DNA from: Hyperoodon ampullatus
Lineage: Eukaryota; Chordata; Mammalia; Artiodactyla; Ziphiidae
DNA: 64,000 nucleotides
NCBI GenBank assembly: GCA_949752795.1
Contig: OX457062.1
Coordinates: 91,873,777-91,937,776, forward strand
Direction of reading: 5' to 3'
Within the stretch, counting starts at the first letter, position 1; every line of letters begins with the position of its first letter. Of the stretch, positions 20,771-32,620 are shown one piece after another. A program made the translations under genes and the position numbers. The notes under the pieces were generated by a model that saw only the letters and a list, made by a program, of their open reading frames with translations, was not told where the DNA came from and searched no databases.

Positions 20771-21589
20771 CATGATGGAAAACCACGCAAATACAACGCA
20801 ATGTTTTTATTCTTTAAAAGTATTACGACTAATGCGCTGTACCACGAATATGGAACATTCTCCAAGAAGTTAAAAGTCTGTGCGATTGGTTCATTCAATA
20901 AAAAGTATCTTCTATGAATATCATTCTCTGCCTCCCCAAGGAAAAGAAGTCTCGCTCTCCTAAGAGACATCCCAAAAGAAGGGAGGGGCATGTTTCTCAA
21001 TTTCACCCACTAAGAGTTGGAGGTGCAGATGAAATGCACGAACAGATTTGCTGATGAGCTATGAAGTCTAAGAGGTTATGTTAGGTGACAGTAGAGAAGG
21101 GTTAGGAGCGAGCAAATTCTTTGGGGTAATAAGGAAAGAGATCCTGGCAGGCTTTTGAAACCACTAAGTAACAAAAGTAGCTCACACCTCCCACCCCCGC
21201 ACCTCTGGAAATACTTTAAATAATGCATCTGAGAATGTAACAGGCTCTGAGAATGTAACAGGCAGTCTGGGTTCAGGACTTTTAAACAGGTGGTGTTCCA
21301 CTAGGATCTTTTCAGGGAAACCATCTTGAGAATCACTGAATTCTTAATCCAGTTCATCCTGACAAATATCCTCAGGCAAGTCTGGAGCTAGAGCTGAAAT
21401 CTTGGGATGGTAAATACCATTAGAAAAAGAATTTATGGCAGAAAAGGGCTAGTGGCCCTCCCAACCACCATGCCCGACTCCTACCCTCAACAGTGTGGAA
21501 GATTTACTCACTCTGAGTGAACAGAATTCCACAAAGAGCTGAGCTGGTCATTCAGAATCTGTTGTAGAAACTGACCTAGAGTCATTTAT
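20771..21589. other. No recognised feature apart from a tandem duplication
   Basis: Unique-looking DNA that includes the 18-bp duplication at 21228-21263 listed separately. Confidence 0.5.
21228..21263 (+). repeat. Perfect 18-bp tandem duplication
   Basis: tctgagaatgtaacaggc is repeated twice back to back without a mismatch. Confidence 0.9.
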
Positions 21590-22880
21590 TCTCTTAGTAA
21601 ATATTAATGGGACATCTACCACGTGCCAGCCATTGTTCTGGCCCTGGGGATACAGCAGCGAGTGAAACATACAAAAATCTTCACCCTCATGCAGTTTATA
21701 TTCTCAGGGAGAGGACAGATATTATAACAAATAAATAAATACGTGCATCTTATGATAAGCATTTTGGAAAAGTATAAAGCAAGGAAGGATGGGAAGGGAT
21801 TTCTATTTTATACAGGGTGGTCCAGTAAGATCATAAATGAACCAGCGAGGGAGGCAACCATGTGCACGTCTATGTGAAGAGCATTCCTGGCAGAGGGACC
21901 AGCAAGGACAAAAGGCCTGAGGCAGGAGCCTGGTCCGTGTGTTCAAGGAACAGTAAGTAGATCAATCAGTGGCTTCGGAAAGAGCAAGGAGGGTGAAAGG
22001 AGATAAAACTCAGAGAGGTGACAAGGAAAGACACCAGATAGGGACTTGAAGGCTTTAGATTTCACTTTGACTGTGATGGGGAAAACACTAGGGTGTTTTG
22101 AGCAGCAGAGTGATATAATCCATCTTACATTGTAAAAGGATCTCTGGATATGCTGATGAGGAGAAACTGTAGGACAGCAAATGTGAAAACAGAGAGATCC
22201 GTTTGGAGGCAACTGCAATAATACAAATGAGAGGTGAAAGTGATCTGGTGAGTATGAAGCAGTGATGCTGACAGATTTGCTGATCAGTTGAACGTGAGAA
22301 AAAGTGAGGTATTGAGGATGACTCCAAGGTGCTGGGCTTGAACGTCTGGAAGAATGAAGTTACCAGAGCTGAAGAGGGGAAAACTCTGTAGGAGGAGGCA
22401 TGGTTGAGATGCCCGTTTGACATCCTAAGGAGATGGTGAATATGGAGTTGGAAAACAGGAGGGGAGGCTGGGCTGGGAATATAAGTATACAGGTTGTCAG
22501 CATATGGATGGAATTTAAAGCCAGGAGTCTGATGAGACAGAGACCTAAAGTGGTCGGTGTTTCCGTCTGGGGGGCTTCAACATTCAGAGGTGAGGGGATG
22601 AGGAGTCAGAGCAGAAGCAGCTATTGAGGTAGGAGGACCAAGAGAAGAGACTCCTGGCAGCCAGGTGTCATCAAGGAAGGAAGAAGGGGGTCACCTGGAT
22701 CAAATGCCACTGATGGATGGACACAAGGAGGATGGAGAATTGACCAAATGTGGTGATGCTGAGGCCACTGCTGACCTCGACAAGAGCAGTTTGGGCAGGA
22801 GGTGGGACCAAAAGCCTGGGTGAAATCAGCTTATGAGAGAAGAGGAGGAAAGGAAGTAGAAACAGCCAGTGCAGATGACT
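21590..22880 (-). mobile_element. L2 LINE, ~1.3 kb, antisense, RT remnant
   Basis: From left to right it follows L2 in reverse: the 3' end (gtaaatattaatgggacatc), 'tggggatacagcagcgagtg', 'gagcattcctggcagaggga', 'gcagcagagtgatataatcc', 'aggatgactccaaggtgctg', 'gtcagcatatggatggaatt' and 'ctcgacaagagcagtttggg'. On the minus strand these encode decayed RT segments. An antisense 111-codon frame (22088-22423) is part of this fossil and is not a gene. Confidence 0.85.
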
Positions 22881-23004
22881 CTTCGAGAAGTTTTATTCTT
22901 AAAGAATCTGTTTTTTAATGCTATAGGCTTTGCAAGAAGAGAAACAGCTGCAATGATCTCTCAAGATGCTAAGCTGGACTGTTACAACCTCTGATCAGAG
23001 GCTC

Positions 23005-23270
23005 TTTTTTTTCTTTCAGTTTTATTGAGATATAAAATAAGCAACACTGTATAAGTTTAAGGTGTGCAGCATAATGATTTGACTTACGTACATCATGAAA
23101 TGATGACAATAAGTTTAGTGAACATCCATCACCTCATACAGACACAATATTAAAGAAATAGGAAAAGATATATATAATTTATATATTTATATATATACAT
23201 ATTTTTTTCCTCCTTATGATGAGAACTCATAATATTGGCTTTCGTAACAATCTCAAATATACTCCTTGAC
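23005..23270 (-). mobile_element. Ancient L1 (L1M) 3' UTR
   Basis: 'cagttttattgagatataaa', 'gtttaaggtgtgcagcataa', 'tgatttgacttacgtacatc' and 'gtgaacatccatcacctcat' match an antisense L1M 3' UTR. A TA-rich tract (23168-23205) lies inside it. Confidence 0.8.
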
Positions 23271-23594
23271 TTATATGATAGGATAGGAGCTTGGTTCTGA
23301 TGAGCTAATGATGTATATATACCACAGAGACTCATTTTAAGGAATAGGAAAGACAAGAAAAGAGAAGTGAAAAAGGAGGCAAGTGAATATGTAATACTTT
23401 TAAAGAGTTTCAGGTCATTGAAAGCTTCCTAAATGGTTTCTTTTTCCATCACTAACATCACTAAAGTAACTCTCAAATTTCCACATACTCCAGAAAGTTC
23501 CCCAGGTAAATTTAGGATAGACAGAGAATTTTGGACGTTATGAATCTCTAAACTGCCCCCTCCCCAGGAGAAAAATGAAGCTCAGAGAGGGAAT
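23271..23594. other. No recognised feature
   Basis: Short unique-looking interval with no support for a gene. Confidence 0.5.
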
Positions 23595-23800
23595 TGACTC
23601 TCTGGCTCTTCCAATTCTTAGTTGTATGGTCTTGGGCAGTTACTTTTAACCTCAGTGCATCAGCTAATCCATCTGTAAAATGGACAATTATAATACCCGC
23701 CACCTTGGGTTGTAATGAGGATTAAGACAATCATTACATGTGAGATTCTTAAAACAATGGTACATGGTAAATGCTCAAAAAGTATTATTTTTAACTGCAA
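23595..23800 (+). mobile_element. MIR
   Basis: 'gttgtatggtcttgggcagt', 'ccatctgtaaaatggacaat', 'taatgaggattaagacaatc' and 'catggtaaatgctcaaaaag' are sense MIR from the tRNA-related part to the tail. Confidence 0.88.
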
Positions 23801-24019
23801 TCGTGCAAGTCCATCAGAGGATTTGTATCATATTGGAGGAGCAAGATAAGGTTGAACCACCCTCTTTCTAGTCCAAATTGACTCAAATCCTAACATAGAA
23901 CATTATATCCTTCTCTCCACAAAAGACACACACTCCATGAGTTAGCTTTTAATCTCTGCCCCTCTTTATCTCTTTATCAGCTCCAATCACAAAGATTCTT
24001 TAATCTGTGCTATTAATAC

Positions 24020-24250
24020 AAAAACTACCATTATTCAGTGTCTGAGGAATGCTCTGTTATTTGCTTTTATATATATCATACTTAATCCTCACACAATCCT
24101 ATGAGGCAAGTCACTACCCCATTTTACAGGCCAGGAAGCTGGTACTCAAAGGTTAAATAACTTGCCCAAGATCATATGGCTGAAGGTAGCAGAGCTGAGG
24201 TTCAAACCCAAGACCATCAGACTTCATACGCTCGTTCCTTCCACAAGCCC
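24020..24250 (-). mobile_element. MIR
   Basis: 'cttaatcctcacacaatcct', 'ccccattttacaggccagga', 'ataacttgcccaagatcata' and 'gctgaggttcaaacccaaga' give a full antisense MIR. Confidence 0.9.
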
Positions 24251-25329
24251 GCCCAGCTTTAAACGTTGATGCCATGTACTAATGTCTCAGGGATCTGCCA
24301 GGAACCCAAGGCTCTAGGGCTTTCTGATAGGTCATTTTAGAACAGGAAAAGCAGTTCTATCTGACTTGTATTTTACACATCTGACTAGATACGTATGCAT
24401 CTGCTGTCCTGGAGCTGTTTAAAACTTGGGTGAGAAATCCACTTACAGTTGAATTCATTCTCACCAAGCAAGTGCTAGCCCGGTATCATGGGGGCTGGGC
24501 CATTGTGGGGTAGCAGGGGAAGGGAACAGGAAATCATCTGCTGGTGGTTGACCAGGCCCGCTGGGACTTCTCAGAGTTACAAAACTGACACCAACAGGCA
24601 CGGCAGTTCCTGGAGAATGAGAAGCTTGGGGCCAGCCAGAAGGCACCTGTGGTGACATCATGGGGTACAGCAGTGGAAAATATACAGTCTCCAAGGGCTT
24701 GCTTCCCCTTCTGTGAACACAGAGTGCTAGAGAAGCTAATTACAGCCACCATGCCCCTGGCCCCCAAAGAGGGCAATGGACATTCACAAGTGCCTTTGCT
24801 GTTTATCATGCTTCTCCCTCTACTGATCTGTAGCCATAGCCACACCTAATGCATGTGGTGGAGCCCACAGGATCCAGGTGGCCTGGGGTGGGTGGGGAGA
24901 GGATACCCCACGCTCACCCCATCTCAGCTCCTACCAGAACATGACTCCCTCTGTGGTCCCCAAGTTAGGAGGGTGGAGCAGCCTTGCCCTAAGGCTTCCA
25001 CTGGGAGGAAAGGGGAAGATTTTCCTTTGATCCCCCCTTCCCCAACCATTCTAGGACACCCCTCTTCAGCCTGGTCTGACAGCCAAGATTTGGAAATCTG
25101 GACTTCACGGACAAGAATTTTATCTCATCGGCCCATATGCCGGTTGCGTTATCTGCCCAGTGGAGAGATTACGTGTCTATAACCCAGACCTCTCTACGGA
25201 GCAGCCAAGACTGTAAAGTAAGAGATCCTAGGCAAAGGCCGCAGAAGATGAAAGGGCCTCTTACTGGCCCAAGCCTCAGAGCGGACAGAGGTTCCCTGTG
25301 TGGTTCAGCACGGCTCCTACTCATGTCTC
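24251..25329. other. No recognised feature
   Basis: Unique-looking DNA. Short open frames lack domains and splice context. Confidence 0.5.
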
Positions 25330-25345
25330 AAGAGTCCCCTTCCTC

Positions 25346-25559
25346 GGGCTTCCCTGGTGGCGCAGTGGTTGAGAGTCCGCCTGCCGAAGCAGGGGACACG
25401 GGTTCATGCCCCGGTCCGGGAAGATCCCACATGCTGCGGAGCAGCTGGGCCCGCGAGCCATGGCCGCGGAGCCTGCACGTCCGGAGCCTGTGCTCCGCAA
25501 CGGGAGAGGCCACAACAGTGAGAGGCCCGCGTACCGGAAAAAAAAAAAAAAAAAAAAAA
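25346..25559 (+). mobile_element. Short GC-rich CHR SINE
   Basis: Near-consensus full-length copy with a 21-A tail. The 16-bp perfect duplication aagagtccccttcctc lies at 25330-25345 and 25559-25574. The tail and duplication share an A, so the boundary is ambiguous by a few bases. It looks recent. Confidence 0.96.
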
Positions 25560-25574
25560 AGAGTCCCCTTCCTC

Positions 25575-26460
25575 TTGGGGTTCTCGTCAGCCTCAGCTTG
25601 CTGCTGCCACCACACAGCTTTTCTGCCCCTACAGAGGGGCAGTGTGACGTGACCAGAAAATTTCATATCTGAATCCTCTCCGTGGTCCCCACTGCCTCTA
25701 AACCCAATGCAGAAGGTGAGTCATAGAGCGGCAAAAAGAGGGAAGAAAAGCATTTGAATGCCCGCCATTCTTGGAACGTTTTCAAACGAGAGGAAGGTGG
25801 AATTATGACTAAAAGTCAAGGGGTTAAACTCCAGGACCCCTCATCTTCGAGGGAGGGGTGCTCACCCTGCGGCAAATGGTCCCAAACCTGGCGGGGCCGT
25901 GGTGGAGGCCGAAGGCTTCTCTCTCTTTGTGGTTTGCAGAATCTGGCAATGGCTGGGAAGCCATATGTTGTGTTCTAAGACTCAAGCATAAACTTCTGCT
26001 GGATGTTTGGATTTGGGTTTTTTAATTATTCCCTGTTTTGAAAGAGAGAGAGGAAAAAAGTGTGTGCCTCTGTGTGTGCTTTGAAGGGAGTGGAGGACAG
26101 AAGCAGATGGAGTGGGAGGCGTAGAAAGAGGAGAGGAACAGTTTTCATTCTGGACTCTGATCAGTGTCTCTCCAGCAAGATCTGCTGTGTCTCCTCTGGC
26201 GATAGATAGGGTCAATGGCCCTCAGTGACAACAGCTCAGCTGAAGCCCCACAAGTCACAGGCGTCTACTGATTCAGAAGCTTCCAGGATGGTCTCTGCCA
26301 AAACTTAATAAACCAGCTCGTGCCCTGTCTCCTTCCTCATGGACGCTGACAGCAGGGCTATGACTCTCCTGAAAGAGGCAGCCACCTCCCCCAATGGCAG
26401 TGATGAAAAGTCCTTCTGGATCAAGGAGTCACACCCCCAACCGCCAATCAATAAGAACAA
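25575..26460. other. No recognised feature
   Basis: Unique-looking DNA with a purine-rich stretch (26040-26065). Confidence 0.5.
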
Positions 26461-26464
26461 GAAA

Positions 26465-26690
26465 CAACACTTCTTGAATGTTATTTATGTACCAAGCACC
26501 ACGTAAGCCTTACCTCACTTAATCTCTAGAACAACTCTATGGTGTAGCTACTATTAGTATGCCCATTTTACAGATGAGCAAAGGAGAAGGTAAATCATTT
26601 GTACAAGGTTATGCAGATAGTGAGTGGGACCTGGGCTCAGACTCAGGTGTGCCTGGCACCTCTGCTCTTAACCACCATCCTACCCTGCCT
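26465..26690 (-). mobile_element. MIR
   Basis: 'cttaatctctagaacaactc', 'gcccattttacagatgagca' and 'gtgcctggcacctctgctct' with a final taaccacc give a full antisense MIR. Confidence 0.88.
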
Positions 26691-26759
26691 TCCTATCATC
26701 AGCTGGCATTGCTTCACTGTGAGCAAGGCTACAAGGAGGAAGCACATTGGTAAAGTGTT

Positions 26760-26905
26760 TGAGCTTAATCCCTGCCATCATCAGTATCTCCAGTCTTCTG
26801 CTGAAGAAACTGTAATTTGTCCAAAGTCTCACTGCTAAGAAGCAGCACAGCTTGGATTCAGAGCCAGGACCGAGTTCAATCCTGTGCTTTCTCCTTTTTT
26901 ATCAT
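26760..26905 (-). mobile_element. MIR fragment
   Basis: 'gctgaagaaactgtaatttg', 'tccaaagtctcactgctaag' and 'ttggattcagagccaggacc' are antisense MIR. It is in tandem with the preceding MIR. Confidence 0.7.
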
Positions 26906-27630
26906 GCTGTCTCTGGACCAAATTCCTGGAGGAAGGGGTCTGCCTCTCAATTGCTCCAGATTTTAAAGTAAAAGAAGAAGAGGAAGCTCAGAAGTTTTTC
27001 TTAAATGTCCCAGAGTAAACGTTTAGCTGGGATTTGGGAAAAGACTTGAACCTGAGGGCCAATGCGTAGCCATTTCAGGGAGGTGGATTCGTGAAGAACT
27101 TCCTAATCATGGAATATGTCCAGAGATAGAATGGATAGCCTTGTAAGGTGGAGAGCTCCACGACCATGGGGGGCCCAGCATAGTCTTAATGAACTCTTGG
27201 TGGCATTCCTTTGACAGAGGGAATCTGTGGGGAGCACTGTTGCCTTGGCCATCCAGTATCCAAACACCCTTCTTATTTAGGGGGCATCCCAATGAGGGGA
27301 GCGGAAGCCCCCTAAGGAAGCCTATGGGGCAGATGTTCTCTCTTTCAACTTTCTGCCGGATGATATCCAGACATATGACCTGGACTTAGCCAGTCAACTG
27401 GAGTTGGACCCTTAAAGGAGTGACCCAAAGTGTAGAGGTGATGGCAGCAGTGTCCTTGGTTCCTATGTCAGAACCTGGTCACTCAGGTTCCAGCCAGTTC
27501 TGTGAGCTACATAAAATCTGTTTCGTTAGCCATAGGTAGTTTCTGACATAGAAGGCTGAATTAGAGCAGGTCATTGTGCTGGCCACACATCTGGGTTACC
27601 GGTACAGCTCAGTCAAAATATACCTTCCAG
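26906..27630. other. No recognised feature
   Basis: Unique-looking DNA with no repeat or exon recognised. Confidence 0.5.
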
Positions 27631-27634
27631 GTCC

Positions 27635-27735
27635 CCAGGTCCACCAAGACCTAGTGCATCAGAATCTTCAGAGGAGAACTCCGAACATCGCTATTTTTTA
27701 AAACTCCCCAGATGATTGTGACATGTAGCCAGATT
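27635..27735 (+). mobile_element. MER5-like hAT fragment
   Basis: 'agtgcatcagaatcttcaga' and 'aactccccagatgattgtga' are the MER5-type 'gcatcagaatcacctgga ... ccaggtgattctgatg' pattern in decayed form. Confidence 0.55.
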
Positions 27736-27983
27736 TGACTAGAATAAGTAAACTCTAAGTCCCCAAAATAAAATAGTCTGATTCTCTGAAAACCTCTTAC
27801 CAAGAATTCGGGCATGGCTATCAGAAAAATGAAAGCTGTCTATAGTTTATTTACATTTGCTAACAAGAAGCTTAGCTCCTTGAACAAGTAACATACGCTC
27901 CCCCAGAGGCTAACGCTACGATTTTCCTTCTATTCTATTTCCATGGGATATTCCACCCCAAGGGCTTTCCCATCTACAGATCT

Positions 27984-28110
27984 TTTTTTTTTTTTTTTTT
28001 TTGGCCGAGCCGCGCAGCTTCTGGGATCTTGGTTCCCCGACCAGGGACTGAACCCAGGCCTCAACAGTGAAAGCGCCGAGTCCTACCCACTGGACTGCCA
28101 GGGAATTCCC
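27984..28110 (-). mobile_element. Short tRNA-derived SINE (CHR/Bov-tA-like)
   Basis: Antisense copy ending 'ggactgccagggaattccc', with its tail as a T tract. The 17-bp duplication ttcccatctacagatct (27967-27983) has a single-mismatch copy at 28111-28127. Confidence 0.93.
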
Positions 28111-28127
28111 TTCCCATCTTCAGATCT

Positions 28128-28552
28128 CGACCTTCACCCTTACAACTCCGTGCCTTCCTCAAGTGGCTAAGATCTATGTTTCTATACACATTCCTCTGAT
28201 TCTACAATGTCGGCCGAGCACAAGGCTTTTTACTTCCCAAACCGAGGCCTCCCTTCATCACGCGGTGCTGCACGAGGATTTACTGCGTGCCTTCTGTGCA
28301 TCTGAGGGAAAGCCTCAGCCCCATTCTGAGCCCCAACTTCCCTGCCTGAAATGGGGAATGCTGATACCAAGCTCCTCTGTCCAGTCTCATGTCACAAGGC
28401 TGAGACATTGGGGCATCACAATCTCCCAATTCTGGTTATTCAAGCTCCGAAAGTAGGCATTTAGATAAGAAAGATGACTATCCAGTTAACTTTCTGCAGC
28501 TCAGCTCAGAAGCATACATCCCTGTACCATCATCACTCACCCATCCTGGAGC
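28128..28552. other. No clear feature
   Basis: A faint MIR-like 'cctgaaatggggaatgctga' lies near 28346-28365. Otherwise it is unassigned. Confidence 0.4.
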
Positions 28553-28567
28553 AAAATCCCCAATTCT

Positions 28568-28762
28568 GGGGCTTCCCTGGTGGTGCAGTGGTTGAGAGTC
28601 CGCCTGCCGATGCAGGGGACACGGGTTCGTGCCCTGGTCCAGGAAGATCCCACATGCTGTGGAACGGCTGGGCCCGTGAGCCATGGCTTCTGAGCCTGCG
28701 CGTCTGGAGCCTGTGCTCCGCAACAGAAGAGGCCACAACAGTGAGAGGCCCACGTACCGCAA
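28568..28762 (+). mobile_element. Short GC-rich CHR SINE, almost no A tail
   Basis: Full-length body but only about six A residues before the right duplication. The duplication aaaatccccaattct lies at 28553-28567 and 28763-28777. It faces the antisense SINE at 28793. Confidence 0.94.
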
Positions 28763-28792
28763 AAAATCCCCAATTCTCCTACCAACAACTGT

Positions 28793-29099
28793 TTTTCTAT
28801 TATTATCTTTTTTTCATTTTTGGCTGCGTTGGGTCTTCCTTGCTGCATGCGGCATCTCTCTAGTTGTGGTGCACGGGCTTCTCATTGCAGTGGCTTCTCT
28901 TGTTGCAGAGCACGGGCTCTAGGCGCGCAGGCTTCAGTAGTTGTAGCTCGCAGGCTCTAGAGCACAGGCTTAGTAGTTGCGGCGCATGGGCTTAGTTGCT
29001 CCACGGCATGTGGGATCTTCCCGGGCCAGGGCTCGAACCCGTGTCCCCTGCACTGGCAGGCGGATTCTTAACCACTGCGCCACCAGGGAAGCCCCCCCA
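28793..29099 (-). mobile_element. Long-type CHR SINE
   Basis: Antisense copy with 'ggctgcgttgggtcttcctt', 'cagtagttgtagctcgcagg' and 'gcgccaccagggaagccccc'. The duplication caacaactgt lies at 28783-28792 and 29100-29109. It forms a convergent inverted pair with the SINE at 28568. Confidence 0.93.
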
Positions 29100-29109
29100 C
29101 AACAACTGT

Positions 29110-31265
29110 CTTTAAGAAGCTGGGCTATTGGAGCTTTACACGGTTCCGGGTTTTGTGTGTGCACATGTGAGTGTATGTGTGTGCGTGTCTCTAACCTCGC
29201 GGGTTAGAAGGGACCTGCGAAGCCCGTTGACTCCTCCCCTTGCCTCCAAGCACTTAAACTCTTCCAGTCAGGCACTTTGTGGGGCAAGGTATTCCAGAGC
29301 CTCCCTTGGTAGCCCCTCCTGGTAGGCTACAAGCCTGGAGAGTGCAAGATACTAGAACCTACTGGATCCTGGCTATGCCAAACCATCACTCAGCGGGGAG
29401 CAGGATGGAAGGAGGCATGAGCACCTCTGGGTCCATTTCGGCTGCTGAGAAAGCCTGTCTCGTGTGACACCCCCCATCCCCCCGGAGGAAGCTTCCAAGT
29501 CCACCCGGGGCACGTGTTCACCAAGGCAGCTCCTTAGGAGAGTTAAGTGACCTCCTCACCCTAGAGCTTCAGATCGGCCACTGCCCACGAGAGGACCTCG
29601 GGGACATATGGCCATCTGGTTTCTGTACAATCTGCATCCGTACAGCGCACAGAAATTTATCTTCCAGCGCCTTCAAAATGTACACAGCTGAATTCTACTG
29701 CTGACTTTGGCACTTGCTGCTGGTATCTGAGAAGAACAGATTCAATTAAAAAGGAAGTAACAGATGCTGCAAATCACTCCCTCATTTTGAGAGAAGTATT
29801 TTTTTTTTCCGAGTGGCCTGAATTACTTGATGATGAACAGCCATGCAGCAAAAAAAAAAAAAAAAAGCTGGCATGACAACTTCTAACTTGGCTCCCACCC
29901 AAGGGGAAGCTGTGGGTTCTTCTTCAGAGGTGGTCTCGATGCCCTGGCACATTCCTTTGTCTGCTGTGGGTATTGTTATGGAGAGGACTTGGCTGGAGGT
30001 GGAGGAAGGGCAAAATGAATCCCGGGGTGAGTTTTAGTTTTGAGATTCTTTGCTTTGACTCACTTGTCCTCAAAGCATCCCTGGGAGAAGGGTGTGTGGA
30101 CCTCAGGGATGAGATCAGTATCCCCATTTTAGAGGTAGAGGAAAAAAGGTTCAGGGCAAGCAGGGGATTTGCCTAAACACAGGACATCAGTTCTGTCGGG
30201 AAACCTAGGCTCTTTACCCACATGTGTCTGTACCCAGCGCGGAGTGAGGTAGTAAAGAGGCCAAGGCTGGGCTGACATTCCCAGGGAACGCGCTCAAGAA
30301 AGTCCCAGGTGGATGTATTCCTAAGACGCGGCCTCACGAGGCACTAGAGGGTGGACAGCGCCCAGCCTTCCTTGCCTACCACTCGGACCTGCTCACCACT
30401 TCCCGGTCCCAGCCTGAGCTTGGCTTCTCCCTGCCTGTGTCCTGCCTAGGACTCACAGGCAGCTACGTTGTCACTGACAACTTGGGAGGGGACCCACCTC
30501 CCTGGAGAGTGAGGCAAGGAAAAAGGAAGGAGGACATGGATTTTTGAATGCGATCCGGTTGCTCTCTCCTCTCTTCCCTAAGCACTAAAGCACTAAAAAT
30601 AGGAAGAATTCCAGGGCTTGGACTGAGGATGGGGTCCCCCCCCCAAAAAAAATATATCTGCTGCAGAGATTTTTGGAGCCTGGAACTGCAAAGCTAAGAA
30701 GCTTCCCTGCCAGAGATTTTAAAGAGGAAGGACGGGGGCTTCCCTTGGGAAAATTGGCTGCGGGGATCCTGCCTGGACACAGGGGCCCTGAGTCAGGAGT
30801 GCTCAGAATTCTCTTTCCATGAATCTGGCTTCCAACAGTCCTCAAGCTACTGCCACCCCTCCCCCTGCCACTTCCTAAGCCTGTGACTTCAGTGGGGACC
30901 TTATTTTCTGAAACGATTGTCAATATCAATGTTTTGTCTATGGCCTGCCAATGAAAGGCATGATTTACAAGTGAAGATTGTCCCAGAAAACCCAAGAGGT
31001 ACGCTTAGCTGTTCCCACGACCTCTCCACCACCTCCCCCGACTACCCCCTCCCCAAAGCCTCCACCTGGGCTTCCCGTCCCCACGGAATGAGAGCACAAG
31101 AGCTCTAGGGAAGTGGTGTGCAGCACGAGCTTTCTGTGCTCCCAGAGCCCACCGGTTCTACATGCCAGCTCTCCCCAGGATGCCCTTCTGGGGCCACCTC
31201 CATCCCCCACTACCGCTTCTGCTTTGGTACCTTTATTGTCCCACTTTTGGCTGTGCCAGGGTCAG
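29110..31265. other. Mostly unrecognised unique DNA
   Basis: It holds a short TG-rich tract (29152-29190), an A run (29850-29866), a C/A run (30638-30650) and a faint antisense MIR trace at 30118-30180. No exon is recognised. Confidence 0.45.
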
Positions 31266-31269
31266 CTAC

Positions 31270-31520
31270 CATTTAACTGCAGCTCGAGTCCCATGCTTCT
31301 GGAAGCGGAGGCTGGGGACACTACGACCAGCGGGATGAGGAGTTCACTTCTAGCTCTACCACTTTTCAGGTGGGGAACGTCAGGTATGGGGCTAAACATC
31401 TGAGCCTGTTCTCCGCAAAACAGGAGGAGGCTGGACCTGCCCAGCAGAGTGGCGGGGATGCTGAGGGAGAAAATATATGCAAAGGACAGCACTGTGCCTG
31501 GCATGTAATCAGCCTGCAAA
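31270..31520 (+). mobile_element. MIR
   Basis: 'tagctctaccacttttcagg', 'catctgagcctgttctccgc' and 'gacagcactgtgcctggcat' place it as sense MIR, well diverged. Confidence 0.7.
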
Positions 31521-31599
31521 CCATGGTGGGCCCACCCTCTCCCCAGCTCCCAGCACACTCCCCGACTTGTTTTTCCTCCTGTTCCTGGATGCCTTTCCC

Positions 31600-31770
31600 A
31601 AACTGCATTTACCTACACCTTCCAACGTTACTTCTGTCGGTCTCATCTTCCCCTTGCTGTGGAGACCTGGAAGGCCAGGCCATGTCATTTATTATCCATC
31701 ATCTTAAATCCGTGAGTGAGAATGCGCTTTCAATCCCAGGCAACTGAACGAATGCATGAATGCAAATAAA
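31600..31770 (+). mobile_element. Possible L2 3' end
   Basis: 'ggcatgtcatttattatcc'-like text and a terminal 'ctgaacgaatgcatgaatgc' suggest an L2 end. The match is weak. Confidence 0.4.
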
Positions 31771-32400
31771 AAAAGGCCTAGAGCACTAGCTTCTGAGACC
31801 TTGTGATAACCTCTTCCAGGTCTCTAGGAGAAAGAGCTGGGTGGGGACTCAAATTCCCCGTTGACAGAAGCCGTGGACTAGAGAATTCCACTGACGATGC
31901 CAGCAGTGCTTGATGACTGCTGGTCACATGCCCACACCTGGACAGAGTTAACCATCAGCTGCTGAAGTTATTTTCACCATATTTAACCAGGGATTGAAAC
32001 AGCAGGACACACACGCACTAAATCTCTAATCCCACCCACACCCACACCTGTTCCCCTTCTCATTCTGATTTACTGAAGTTAAAGCTCACCAATCAGGCAG
32101 CACACCTGGCTGGCTTCTACTGGGGCTGACCTGTAAGTGATGAAATCCCTACTCCTCCCTGAAACCTTCACTCCTGAAAGCCTATCATTCCCAAAATCTT
32201 CTTCTGGGATAGATGTTGGTATTGCCCTGTGTCTGAAGCCTCTCTTACAAACAGCCTTTTTTTTTTTTTTTTTTTTTTACAGAGTAGGTATAAAGGTAGA
32301 GATGGGGAAAGAAGGTGAAGAGTTTCAAGTATGAGTGAGTTTCTCCTGTTTAAGTTGGCTGGGTCTTGGGTTGTCATGAGAAGGCTCCCTGCATTCAGGA
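31771..32400. other. No recognised feature apart from a T tract
   Basis: It contains a pure T tract of about 21 bp at 32258-32278 with no SINE attached. Otherwise unassigned. Confidence 0.5.
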
Positions 32401-32409
32401 GAGGGGATG

Positions 32410-32620
32410 GGAAATGACCAAGTGCTGAACACGTGTACTCCAGGCACCATGCTGGACGCTTACATATATTTTCCCATTTCGTTTTCTCAACAGCTACGAC
32501 AGAGGGATTATTATACACACTCTGCTCATGAGAAAACCTGAAGCCCAGATGGGGACTTGTCCCATGTTACATGTCTCCTAGAACATGGAGCCAGAACTCA
32601 GAACGATATCCAACTAAGAA
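32410..32620 (-). mobile_element. MIR
   Basis: 'ccaggcaccatgctggacgc', 'ctcatgagaaaacctgaagc' and 'ggagccagaactcagaacga' are antisense MIR with a long left flank. Confidence 0.8.

Noticed and set aside
23168..23205. Possible AT-rich origin or matrix attachment site
   Set aside because: It is a short TA-rich patch inside an L1M 3' UTR. Nothing further supports a function.
25137..25652. 171-codon open frame
   Set aside because: Most of it is the near-consensus SINE with its poly(A) read as lysines.
32258..32278. T tract as the tail of an antisense SINE or pseudogene
   Set aside because: No SINE, L1 or mRNA-like sequence follows it on the right and no target duplication is visible.
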